Assembly: GCA_002811675.1 (NCBI GenBank)
Contig: PDIM01010373.1
Coordinates: forward strand, 137,558-167,642
Length of the DNA: 30,085 nucleotides
Source of the DNA: Ichthyosporea sp. XGB-2017a
Taxonomy: Eukaryota; Opisthokonta; Ichthyosporea
Direction of reading: 5' to 3'
A program made the position numbers and the translations under genes. Each line of letters begins with the position of its first letter. Position 1 is the stretch's first letter. This document shows positions 19,537 to 28,428 of this stretch, one piece after another. Under the pieces are notes generated by a model. It saw nothing but the letters and a program-made list of their open reading frames with translations. It searched no databases and was not told the DNA's origin.

Positions 19537-19616
19537 CTACCTACGTGATAAAAAAACCTTCTAGAATGGTGAAGTCCGTTTATTAGTTGACCACTTCTCA
19601 AGTAGTCTTTGCTCTA

Positions 19617-19797
19617 ATTGAGCGAAGCGCAGCGTAGCGTTTTTTCTCTCATCAGCTCAGGCCCTTTTGACGGTGAATTTTTTGGAGGATATACGGAAAA
19701 TGCAGCCCTCTTATTGGATAAAACTCCCATCCCCTCAAAATTATGCTTCTCAAAACTGGGTCCCCTACACAAGCTTCGCTCGTCCACACTTGCTGTG
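19617..19797 (+). repeat. Dispersed ~180-bp repeat, copy 1
   Basis: This copy matches 25313-25496 in the same orientation with about 93 percent identity by eye (about 11 substitutions and 3 small indels). It begins ATTGAGCGAAGCGCAGCG. The 9-mer GAGCGAAGC at 19620-19628 is the exact reverse complement of GCTTCGCTC at 19773-19781, so 162 bp are bounded by a short inverted repeat. Homology continues 16 bp further to TTGCTGTG. No protein coding and no pol III boxes were recognised. It may be a non-autonomous (MITE-like) element. Confidence 0.8.
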
Positions 19798-20421
19798 AGT
19801 AGTTATTTTAAAAGCAAGTACACCAGGGACGCCAAACTCGTAAAAGTCCATAGCATGAGTCTTCGGTACTCGAGTCTCGAAGGTTCCACAATACCCTCGC
19901 AGTTCGCACAAAATACTCCACAGCCTCTAAAAAACAATGTGAAATTTTTATCACCTTGACACCCGCAAAATTATGTATGAAAAATTCGAGGAAAAATTGC
20001 CTCGAAAAGTTGTGTCTGAACTCTGAACTACATAATTAATAATTACCCATAAATTAGGCGGGAGCCCAACCGGCTGTCGACTATGTACGGTGTACCTCGG
20101 TCGACTACAGTAATACGATCAGGAACCGCCGTCGACGTAATTATTTGGTCTACGTGGCAGACGCAAGTCAGGGAGCAACGCCGCTCCAGCACCATTTATA
20201 ATAAAATTTGCAGTTGCGCGTTCTTGTTCTTTTATTTTGTTTTTAGCTTGTATTGTTTGATTAGCCTATTTTGATTAGCCCTTCTGGCGGATTGTGATAG
20301 GAAAAATTTGAATTGAGAAAGTAATCTTACTTCTATTATTTTTGGGAAATTTAATTGGAGTAAATATTAAGTATATACTATATTTTATTGTTTATTTGTT
20401 TGATTGGACTAAAAAGAGAAG
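19798..20421. other. Spacer and putative promoter of the BI-1 gene
   Basis: No gene was seen. TTCGAGG (19986-19992) pairs with CCTCGAA (20001-20007) in a perfect 7-bp hairpin. Around 20140-20160 there is a CTACGTGGCAG motif with a bZIP-type ACGTGG core. The last 150 bp before the BI-1 ATG are AT-rich. Confidence 0.35.
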
Positions 20422-21201
20422 ATGAATATGCAATACGGAAGACAGCCTCAGTTTCAGAGGCAAGGTACTGGATTCTTTGCTAGTCATGAACATCACAACT
20501 TTTCTGTGTTGAAGAATATGACTGATTTGACCCCAGAAATCCAGAATCATTTGAAGAATGTTTACGCTTCATTGGCTATCGCCCTTTTCTGTGCATCTGC
20601 TGGTGCTTATGTTCATGTTTACACAAATATCTTACAGGGAGGTGGATTTCTTGGCTTGTTGGCAACTATTGGTTGCCTTGTAATGGTTATGATGACTCCT
20701 AATACACCAGAGACGAGCACTCTCCGTTTTGCTTACTTCTGTGGATTTGGTTTTTTTAAGGGGTTGAGCATTGGTCCTTTGCTTGACGTTGTCTTGATGA
20801 TTGACCCTTCCATTATACCAACAGCGTTTATGGGAACGTGCTTGATTTTTGCCTCCTTTACTATTTCTGCGTTGACAAGTCAAAGACGCTCATATCTATT
20901 TTTGGGCGGAATTTTGTATTCAGCCATTTCACTCTTCTTTTGGCTGTCCCTTTTTAATATTTTTATCGGATCAACTGGACTTTTTACCTTCCAGCTTTAT
21001 GGTGGACTTATGATGATGAGTGCCTTCGTTTTGTATGATACCCAGCTAATTGTGGAAAAGGCATCTCTGGGACAAAAGGATTACCTGTGGCATTCTGTTG
21101 AGCTCTTTATTGATTTTGTTGGAATCTTTGTCCGCTTGTTGATCATTCTTGCTCAAAACTCCCAAGGAGGCAACCGCAAGAAGAAGGACAACAGACGCTA
21201 A
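20422..21201 (+). CDS. Bax inhibitor-1 (TMBIM6-like)
   Basis: This 259-aa multi-spanning protein of the BI-1/TMBIM family is an ER membrane pH-sensitive Ca2+ leak that limits ER-stress cell death. The N-terminal part carries LTPEIQNHLKNVYASLAIAL, which matches the conserved first-helix region (L-x-x-VY-x-x-L). Later blocks are FAYFCGFGFFKGLSIGPLL, TSQRRSYLFLGG, FQLYGGLMMMSAFVLYDTQL and the C-terminal HSVELFIDFVGIFVRLL with a following Lys/Arg tail (NRKKKDNRR), which is typical of BI-1 proper. The tail basic cluster matters for activity in known homologues. The gene has no intron, and the start at 20422 is immediately followed by a second ATG at codon 3. Confidence 0.95.
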   Translation: MNMQYGRQPQFQRQGTGFFASHEHHNFSVLKNMTDLTPEIQNHLKNVYASLAIALFCASAGAYVHVYTNILQGGGFLGLLATIGCLVMVMMTPNTPETSTLRFAYFCGFGFFKGLSIGPLLDVVLMIDPSIIPTAFMGTCLIFASFTISALTSQRRSYLFLGGILYSAISLFFWLSLFNIFIGSTGLFTFQLYGGLMMMSAFVLYDTQLIVEKASLGQKDYLWHSVELFIDFVGIFVRLLIILAQNSQGGNRKKKDNRR

Positions 21202-21728
21202 AGGGAGTCTGTGAAAACAAGACAACTTACAGCTTCAAAGCACCCACTTTCCATAAAGGTTCCACCCCCCACTCTATTATTCCTGCCCTCGTTACTTGTG
21301 TGGTAATGTCATTATCTTTGTTAGGGAAGCGAATTATTAACTCAAATAAAAAAGGTTGTATACAAGAAGGACTACTTATGAAGGGACTTCACAATTTAGT
21401 CCTCTTCTCGTTAGTAATTTTAGCTTCAGTTTGCTTTAACTCTTGAGTCTTGCGGTGTTCACTTTATTGGCTCTTTTTTTTTCTTATTTTCTTATTTTCT
21501 TTTCCTCTTTTTTTCTTTGTTTCTTTTTTTGTTTCTCTTTGTTTTTTTTGTTTCTTTTTGTTTTTTTGATATGCGCTCGTCAATGAAATGATCTTCAAAA
21601 AAAAGTTCTTAGCACGAAAACCAGATGAACAATGGAAACTACGATGGCTGACGAATAGCGCCCAAGAAATAAAACCGACAGGAAACAATTAACAGTGTTT
21701 CAAATGACAGCAAATGAACCAATCAATT
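21202..21728. other. Convergent 3' spacer with a long polypyrimidine tract
   Basis: This lies between the convergent BI-1 and TP53INP-like genes. About 21470-21570 is an almost pure C/T tract dominated by T runs. There is no gene. Confidence 0.4.
21345..21350 (+). terminator. AATAAA polyadenylation signal candidate of the BI-1 gene
   Basis: A canonical AATAAA lies 143 nt past the BI-1 stop. Confidence 0.4.
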
Positions 21729-22466
21729 TCACAGCTGTCTTCTTGAGCATCCCTTTTGCTTAGCCCCTCCCCTTCTCAAAGGGATGTGAGCGTGGGCTCC
21801 AAATGTGCTAGGATTCCCTTTGTGCCTAGCAGTTTTCGTTAAATTAGTATTGCGCATTCCCTGTACCCTATTAGAAACATCTAATCTATTCTTGTTCACT
21901 TTTGTGTGATGCAATTGAGCATCTCTTGCTTTGGCTTCTAGTTGCTTCATTACTATTTCCAAATCCCCTTCTGTTATCCCTTCCTCTTCAAGCGTTTCTG
22001 GAGAAGATTCCTTTCGCTTAACTTCGGGTGACTTTGACTTTGCTTTGCCTATCAAATGCACAAATGTAAGTTATTTTTCGGTTAAACCAACGACCAAAGG
22101 TATCAAGAAAATGTACTTTCTATGCAAAAAGCAGTGCTTACCTTTGCCTTTGACAGACAATGCTTTCTCTATCAGCAAGTCTTCGGAATGAGGACCACCA
22201 TGTCTCTTTGATTTAAATCTTTTGTTGTTGATCTTAAGGGTGGTCTTTCTATTCCCTTTTCCTAACAGATGACAGTGATTGGCAAAAAACAGTTAATTCG
22301 TCGTACAGCCACCACGTCTTCAATAATGCATTGAAGCCTTACCTTGAGGCCCATCAGTTACAACGATCCAGTCGTCTTCTTCCTGATTTACAGTTGGAGT
22401 TTTCGGAACTTCAGCTACCGATGTATCCTGGTCTTCACCAGTCCACCATTTACTCAAAAAACTCAT
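21729..22466 (-). CDS. TP53INP/DOR-like autophagy regulator, 3 exons
   Basis: Proposed exons (minus strand) are 22466-22343, 22261-22142 and 22048-21729. The 81- and 93-nt introns (GTAAGG...GTTAG, GTAAGC...GATAG) are both phase 1 and give 187 aa. Three short blocks in order recall animal TP53INP1/2 (DOR). The first is an N-terminal hydrophobic start (MSFLSKWW) followed by an acidic EEDDWIVV at residues 29-36, which is a good LC3-interacting motif (W-x-x-V after acids). The second is SEDLLIEKALSV at 67-78, matching the family's E-x-LLIEHPSMSV block. The third is a basic C-terminal VNKNRLDVSNRVQGMR. In animals these proteins shuttle from nucleus to autophagosomes and recruit LC3. Each block is short, so homology is an inference, supported by the order and by the splice reconstruction. 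Confidence 0.6.
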
Positions 22467-23575
22467 TTCTAGCTGACTGCAACAACAACACGTCGCTTTA
22501 ACTCCGAAAAACAAAACCAATTAACAAAGGCAAATATATCCTTGAAGATTATGGACACGAAATAAACCCGCTAATCTCAAAATGCAAGAGAAGCTTCTGC
22601 AGAGACTCGACATTATTGAATAGTCGAAGCTTTAGATATAAAGCACTCTTTTATTTGTGGACTTGCCAATTAATTATATCAATATTCATAGAGAAATTAT
22701 TATAAAGGCTAACGCGGCTTTTAAAACTTTTAACCACAAGTTAAAAGGAATTATCCCTCTAAAATTATGGCACACTCTAGTCTAGCGCCTCGGTCACGGG
22801 ACCTTTTTTGTCTGTAAATTTCAGTATATTCACCTATTTGAACCGGGTTTTGTATGGGATGGGGGGCTCACGACATAGGAATGTTTGAAAGATATTGGCC
22901 GGTGCAATCTTTGATAGTAACGTAATGAAGAAATGACGTACTCGACCAAATATTATAATTGCCAGGACTACAGAAATATTCTTATTTTTAGTGTTACAAG
23001 TGGTGCAACATCCAACATATGTTATACATGTACAGTGTACACCCACCAAAAGGGCTAAAGTGTTGTTTGGGCCAGAGTGTCATAGTCATGTGAAACCAAA
23101 TTGAAAAAAGGAAGAACCAGCTCTTCCTTGTTTTCACATAGGTGGCTCTAAGTTAAGGGCCAGAAGGTTTTCTGATAATCTGAGGTTCTCAGTTTTGCTT
23201 TCCAATGTTTTATCCGATGATATAGTCAAGGACATAGTAGCCTTGACGTCCTCACTTTGGGTCTCATTTCTTCTTAAGCTCAGCTAGCGGGACATCAAAG
23301 CCTCTTTCAGGCATTAATGAACGCCTCTTTCTACAGCTACAAACAGTCTCTTTATGTTGACATTTAATTTTTAGCCCATAGTTTGATCATCATTCATTAA
23401 CTTTACTCAGAACTCCTAAACTTACTCATGTTTCAAACAATAGAAACTCATTACCCGTACATTTTTAAAGAGCTAATTTATTTTAAATAAAAAGAAAGCC
23501 CACGACTGAAAATGAAGTCTATATTAAGAACAAGAAACAAAAACTAAAAAATACAATTTCACGGTGTCTATGAAT
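22467..23575. other. Intergenic spacer between TP53INP-like and Hsp40 genes
   Basis: The 22467-22700 part should hold the promoter of the TP53INP-like gene. No coding region, RNA gene or repeat was recognised in the rest. It is AT-rich and contains only short, unsupported open frames. Confidence 0.35.
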
Positions 23576-24902
23576 TTAAGACTGCTGGCATTGCACACCA
23601 CTTCCTCGCATTTCTTCATCATCTTCATCATAAGCATCTCCACGACTGCCACTGCTTTTCTGCCTTCCATGCATCGAAGGATCAAATGTCTCCATTTCAA
23701 CATCTTCCATATCGACACTTCCCTTACGGGTGTTCATAGCGGGCTCAGGGCTTGGCAGAACCTTCTTCAACATTTCTAAACCTGCAGCATCAGTAAAGTT
23801 GCTTTCAGGAAATTCAATGTCAAACTGAATAAACAGTCTACCCTTTTCAAATGGGTTTCTGTGTGTAGGCATACCCTCGTTCATGACGACTTTAACCATC
23901 CCGTGTTTTACCACTTCACCTGGATGAGAAGTAACTTTAATTTCTCTGTCATCCAAATGTTTAATGACTTTTTGGAATCCACACAAAGCTTCTTGAAGAT
24001 TGATCTGCTGAGTCATATAAAGGTCTTTACCATCCCTCTTAAAGACAGGATGGTCTTTCTCCTCTAACACAATGACCACATCTCCTGGGGTAACATCAGG
24101 CTGCTGATCACCTTCACCATGGAAGGTAACCTTCTGACCACCTCGCATACCCTTGTCGATATGAACCTCAAGAACCTTTCTTTCGTTAACAACTTTCTTG
24201 CCTTTGCAAGTTTTGCAGCGGTCCTTCTCGTTAATAATTTCTCCTGTTCCACTGCAATCAGAACAGCGAGCCTGAACTTGCTGCATCATGCCCGGCCCCA
24301 ATTGACGAAGTTGGATTGTTACACCATGCCCGTCACAAGTATGACATTGTCTGACAGCGCCTTCTTTCCCACCCTTACCGGCGCATTTTGTGCAGATAAC
24401 ATTCTTCTGAAGTGCCAATTTGGAGGTCTTACCTTTATAGAAGTCTTCCAAGGACACCTTCAAAGTATGGGCCATATCCTGACCACGTCTCTCGCGAGGT
24501 CTTCCACCACGTCCCCCACCACCGAAAATTCCGCCTCCAAAGAACTGAGAAAAGATATCTTCAGCAGAGTGACCTCCTCCGCCACCTTCTTTCAATCCTT
24601 CTTCACCAAACCGGTCATACATTTCTTTCTTTTTGGGATCAGAAAGCACTTCATAAGCCATGCTGATTTCCTTGAACTATCGGGTGTTAACAGTAACAAA
24701 GAATGCAATTAGAAACACACACTCATTTTCATTCACTTTTAACTTCACACACGACGTCAAGTCCACTCACCTTATCACCAGCATCCGGATTCTTGTCGGG
24801 ATGATATTTCAAAGCCAGCTTTCTGTAAGCCTTTTTCAGCTCCGAGTCGGTAGCTGAAGGGCTAACACCCAATACATCATAAAGTCTTGTTTCCCTAGGC
24901 AT
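23576..24902 (-). CDS. Type I Hsp40 co-chaperone (DNAJA/Ydj1-like), 2 exons
   Basis: This is an Hsp70 co-chaperone of 410 aa. Proposed exons (minus strand) are 24902-24771 and 24676-23576 with a 94-nt phase-0 intron (GTGAGT...GATAG). Splicing restores the J domain ...[19 protein letters not shown], and the HPD motif is at residues 34-36. A Gly/Phe-Gly-rich linker follows, and then four CxxCxGxG-type zinc modules ([32 protein letters not shown]) and the two beta-sandwich substrate domains. The C-terminus CQQS is a CaaX box, as in farnesylated Ydj1 and DNAJA proteins, so membrane association is likely. The fourth module ends GKK instead of GxG, which is a mild deviation common in the family. 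Upstream are a TATA element, a CCAAT element and a heat-shock element. Confidence 0.96.
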
Positions 24903-25008
24903 ATTAACAAATGAATAAAAAAAACTCTTCACAAACAACCAATCAAAAATTTCCTCAATTGAAATCAAACTAACAATAGACTATCCGAATTGAAAATTAA
25001 GTAGTAGT

Positions 25009-25016
25009 TTATATAA
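25009..25016 (-). promoter_or_regulatory. TATA box candidate of the Hsp40 gene
   Basis: The minus strand reads CTTATATAAAC about 110 bp upstream of the Hsp40 ATG, a good match to TATAWAA. It would place the transcription start near 24980. Confidence 0.5.
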
Positions 25017-25253
25017 GCACAAACAACAAAGAAAGCTTTTCAAAAAAGCGAGCAACAGTAGTGTACGTGTACACGAATTATTCAAAGAAAAAGGAAAGAC
25101 TGCGGCTTTTTCATAATGGAAAATCTGGAAAATAAATGAAGAGTATCTGTATCTTTGTATGGGTGTTTCCATAGTAAAAATGAAAGGGACTAGCTGCTAG
25201 CTGTGCCTATATAATTCATGACCATGTGTTGGCTGGAAATCCCTATCTGCTGA

Positions 25254-25258
25254 TTGGT
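25254..25258 (-). promoter_or_regulatory. CCAAT box candidate of the Hsp40 gene
   Basis: ATTGG on the plus strand reads CCAAT toward the gene, about 240 bp upstream of the TATA candidate and beside the heat-shock element. Confidence 0.35.
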
Positions 25259-25274
25259 CTATTTGGGGGAATTT

Positions 25275-25289
25275 AGAAGGTTCTAGAAG
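25275..25289 (-). promoter_or_regulatory. Heat-shock element of the Hsp40 gene
   Basis: AGAAG-GTTCT-AGAAG is three perfect alternating nGAAn/nTTCn units, the binding site of trimeric HSF. It lies about 370 bp upstream of the Hsp40 start codon. Heat induction of DNAJA-type genes through such elements is established in fungi and animals. Confidence 0.7.
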
Positions 25290-25312
25290 AAATTTTTAAT
25301 ATTACTGGAATT

Positions 25313-25496
25313 ATTGAGCGAAGCGCAGCGTAGCGTTTTTCTCTCATCAGCTCATGAGGCCCTTTTCGACGGTCAATTTTTTCGAGGATATATGATAAAT
25401 GCAGCCTTCTGATTGGATAAAACCCCCATCCCCCCAAAATTATGCTTCTCAAAACTGGATCCCTTACACAAGCTTCGCTCGTCCACACTTGCTGTG
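25313..25496 (+). repeat. Dispersed ~180-bp repeat, copy 2
   Basis: This is the second copy of the repeat at 19617-19797, in the same orientation. The inverted ends are GAGCGAAGC (25316-25324) and GCTTCGCTC (25472-25480). It begins only 24 bp from the heat-shock element, on its distal side. No target-site duplication was evident. Confidence 0.8.
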
Positions 25497-25995
25497 CAGA
25501 CTATTTTATTGTCACAAGAAATTCATAATTACAGGCGTAACCCTACAACTAGCCCCAACCCTTGCAATACAGTCATTACTCATTACTCATGATCAACCAG
25601 CTTGCAACCACTCCTTGTTGCAACGGAGCGTTAGTAATTACGGCTTGCTGCAGAGGCCAGAGGCAGCTGCAGGCTGCAGCCCCCTTCCAAATTCCCTTAA
25701 GGGAATTGATTATTGGAATTTTAAATTTTTAATATTTTTGATTTCCCATTTATAAAAAATCTGCAAATCGATCGATCGAATTTTATTTGGGCGCAAAAGT
25801 TATTTTAATTTTTCATATAAATTATATAATATTGTTGTGTTTACAGTTTTATTTTAGCTTTAGTACAGTTCTGAGTAGATTTTGTTTTTGTGCAAAGTAG
25901 AACCGTGGTCAAAAAGGGAATTGTTGTTTATCGATTCAAATTTCTTCATCAGTAGTTTGGCGGTGTTTTTTGTTTTCTCGTGGTACGTTGTCGGA
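25497..25995. other. Spacer and putative promoter of the unrecognised three-exon gene
   Basis: It contains an 18-bp perfect palindrome AATTCCCTTAAGGGAATT (25690-25707). A nested TCGATCGATCGA palindrome lies near 25768-25779. AT-rich, TATA-like sequence (AATTATATAATATTG) begins near 25820. No gene was seen. Confidence 0.4.
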
Positions 25996-26679
25996 ATGGG
26001 TGAACGTAAATTTTTGAACGCCAAATTGGTCGTACTGGGTGAAGATAAAGGGGTAATTAATTTAGAACTTTTAGAAGGAACTGAAGTGATTGATTTACTA
26101 TGGGAAGCAGCAAAAGTAAATCGTGAAGGAGTCCTGTTGAGGGTAAGAAATAGCAAAGGATCCTTGGTCTGCATATCTGATCAACTTTTTGGTGATGGAA
26201 GCGAAGGGAGTGAAACCTACACAGTAGAGATCGTAAACCAGCAAGGTATGTTAGAAAGAGTGCTATTCGGAGTTTTGTATAGCTTAATTCAACTAAACTT
26301 TTCATTTTTTACCTAATTGTGGTCTCTTTTAGTAGGGGCGAGGGGTCCGACTGTAGTCCCAGCTTCTGACATGGGACTGGAAGTGGAGGAGGCTCTGCAA
26401 TCTTACATCCGAAAGTTAAGCTCCGTAACCCAAAAATGTGAGATGGAAAATGAAGATACTGTCAATGAGCGGTTGGCAGCGGAGGCTTCAAAGATTCGCC
26501 AGCAGTGTCAATTTTTGCAAAAGAGAATAGAGGTAGGATGAACTGAACAAATTGACTGTAATTTGATTTGTGCAAACAATTTCCTTATCAATTGTTATTT
26601 TATCTTCTCTTTATAATGCCTCTAGGAAAACGATAGTACCCACTGGACCGGTACATTTACTAAACTCCCATGCTGGTAA
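25996..26679 (+). CDS. Uncharacterised protein, 3 exons
   Basis: I do not recognise this gene. Proposed exons are 25996-26245, 26336-26532 and 26626-26679 with introns of 90 and 93 nt (GTATGT...TAG, GTAGGA...CTCTAG), giving 166 aa. Residues 1-83 alternate short hydrophobic strands and charged turns (KLVVLGEDKGVINLELLEG, GVLLRVRNSKGSLVCI), suggesting a small beta-rich domain. About residues 100-150 form a charged helix or coiled coil (EEALQSYIRKLSSV, AAEASKIRQQCQFLQKR). The tail ends in HWTGTFTKLPCW. The second exon can start at 26333 or 26336 because of a tandem AGTAG acceptor, adding or dropping one residue. A further 88-codon open stretch (26705-26971) could be an alternative last exon. Confidence 0.55.
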
Positions 26680-26704
26680 AGCACAAACAACTTTAAAAAA
26701 GTAA

Positions 26705-26971
26705 CAAAAAGGTTTTTCACGGAAATTTTATTTACTCTCACTTGATGTCTATAACAAGACTGGTTCACACCACCAATGTCATAACAACAACATTGAAAAT
26801 AAAATAAGAAAGAATGATGTTTCTGAGCTATGTGCTGATTTCTCAAGACTCGCTCCCGATTGCGGACTGATTACCCCACAGACAATGTATGCTCGAGAAA
26901 AGTTTAAGAAAGTAGCTGCACAGCTCGATGGATACATACCAGCGCGGTACATACATTTGATGACCTTGTAA
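26705..26971 (+). other. Possible alternative terminal exon of the uncharacterised gene
   Basis: This frame is open for 88 codons and looks protein-like toward its end (SELCADFSRLAPDCGLITPQ, then MYAREKFKKVAAQLDGYIP). It has no good start codon. An AG at 26757-26758 would let exon 2, which ends in phase 0 at 26532, splice into it in frame. It would replace the 17-residue tail. It may also be chance. The remaining spacer up to 27008 holds the 3' end of the Flower-like gene. Confidence 0.25.
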
Positions 26972-27008
26972 ATTAAATAATTTTCTCCCATGTCAAACCC
27001 CATATTAA

Positions 27009-27850
27009 TTAAACCTGTTCAGCATTCTTGTTAGGCACAAGAGTGTCGTCGTTGTTCTCGCTAAGGGGTTGATGGGGGGTTGCATCAGCACCCTTGGGGC
27101 CCAAAGCAAGCGCAAAGTTAAGTACACCAACCGAAAAGATCAAAACGAAAGCAATAATAGAAGACAATCCGATACAAGCAAAGAAAATAAGAGAGCCACT
27201 ACACATATGAAATTGCATTCAATATGATTTACTCACAGCGTTAGGACCAAGTCAAATTGAGAAACACTCTTTAATTCAAAATTAATGCTTACCCCATGTA
27301 CAAGGCAGATCTATGCCAGTAGTTCAAGATCTTTCCTTTCTCAGCCAATGTAGTTCCATAGTTGGAGAACTTGCACAACAAAGGAGCTTCCAATGCCAAC
27401 ACGCAACAACCCACACAACTACATACATAGAGCAAATAAGTTGTTGTTAATTAATATCATACAGTAAATAACAGTTTAAAAAAAACAAGTACTAATATAA
27501 GACATTAACTTACATCATGTAAAAACCAGTAAACCAACAGGTAGGAGAAATAGAGAGCATAGTAAGAGCCCCAAAGACGATAGTTGCTATATGTTCAAAG
27601 GAAAAATAAAAATAGAATCAAAATATATAGGTGAATACTAAATAAAGGAAGCAAAACTTCGAACCCACTCTCCACATTTAAGTTGATTCCACTCGGGCAA
27701 CAAATATTTTCAAGTCTCGGACGCATCGCATGCAAAGCAACTAAGAATACATATAGAGGAGGGCAACAGGACAATGATTAACTTACCAAGAGCTGCAAAA
27801 GTAGCCCAAGCATTGGTAATTTGCGGAAGACCAAAATCATAAAAACCCAT
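27009..27850 (-). CDS. Flower/TVP18 family four-helix membrane protein, 4 exons
   Basis: Proposed exons (minus strand) are 27850-27787, 27586-27514, 27418-27293 and 27198-27009, with introns of 200, 95 and 94 nt, giving 150 aa. All junctions are GT-AG and keep the frame. The joined protein has four hydrophobic segments. The motif region LEAPLLCKFSNYG and then AEKGKILNYWHRSALYMGG matches the Flower (CACFD1) and yeast Tvp18 pattern: E-A-P-x-x-C at a helix end, then A-E-K, W and ALY-x-x-G. Flower is a synaptic-vesicle Ca2+ channel and cell-fitness marker in flies; Tvp18 sits in late Golgi vesicles. The acidic Glu in the second helix that is linked to channel selectivity appears conserved. A hydrophilic tail of about 30 residues follows. 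An endosome or Golgi location is likely. Confidence 0.8.
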
Positions 27851-28428
27851 CTTTTTTTGTTAACTTGCTTTTTTCTCTTCTACTATGTTTTCTTTTAAAT
27901 AACAATTCAAAATCCAAATCCAATCCAACAAGCGCTCACTATAAACACAATAATCAAATCCAAATCATTCCTCGGAGAGAAAAAAAGAAAAAAGAAAGCT
28001 GCGCGCGTCATGTCATGGTCTAATTAACCATAGAAAAAACAAAAAAAAAAGACAGCTGTACTTGTAATTATTTTCAATACAAAATTGTATACTGAAATGT
28101 ACTACGACGACTGGCCGCCCCGCCCTTCGCTTGGAGCCTGTGACAAATGGCCGAGGAGACAGGGGTACCCCTAATTTCACCATTACGTAATGCAATGCAG
28201 CCGGTACATGAGCGTACTTGTGACTTGTGTGTCAAAAAAGGGAGAAATAGCTGTCGATCCAAGAAAAGGGGGCGGAGGTGTGTTGACTGTTGTTACTTGT
28301 TGGGACTACATGATACATAGTTGAAGGGTTAGAATAAGCTGCAGGATAGGCTTATATTGGGGTCTTTTGGTTGTGGATCAGAGCAGAGTAGCTGAGTTAG
28401 TTGATGGTATATTAGATAAGAGGGGAAT
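27851..28428. promoter_or_regulatory. Divergent promoter region with two 12-bp palindromes
   Basis: This lies between the Flower-like gene (minus) and the phosphodiesterase-like gene (plus). It holds AGGGGTACCCCT at 28161-28172 and CATTACGTAATG at 28181-28192, both perfect palindromes. The second contains TTACGTAA, the PAR-bZIP/E4BP4-type consensus. A GC-rich patch (GGCCGCCCCGCCC) lies on the Flower side near 28112-28125. No coding sequence was supported. Confidence 0.4.

Noticed and set aside
20140-20165. Unfolded-protein-response element upstream of BI-1 (CTACGTGGCAG)
   Set aside because: Only the ACGTGG core fits; there is no CCAAT at the required 9-bp spacing, so it is too weak for a separate claim.
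24119-24712. 197-codon plus-strand frame opposite the Hsp40 gene
   Set aside because: It is an antisense shadow of a well-conserved coding exon with no independent support.
25313-25496. Hammerhead ribozyme in the dispersed repeat (minus strand CTGATGAGAGAAAAACGC)
   Set aside because: The CTGATGA box is present, but no stem II and no correctly placed GAAA with flanking helices can be drawn.
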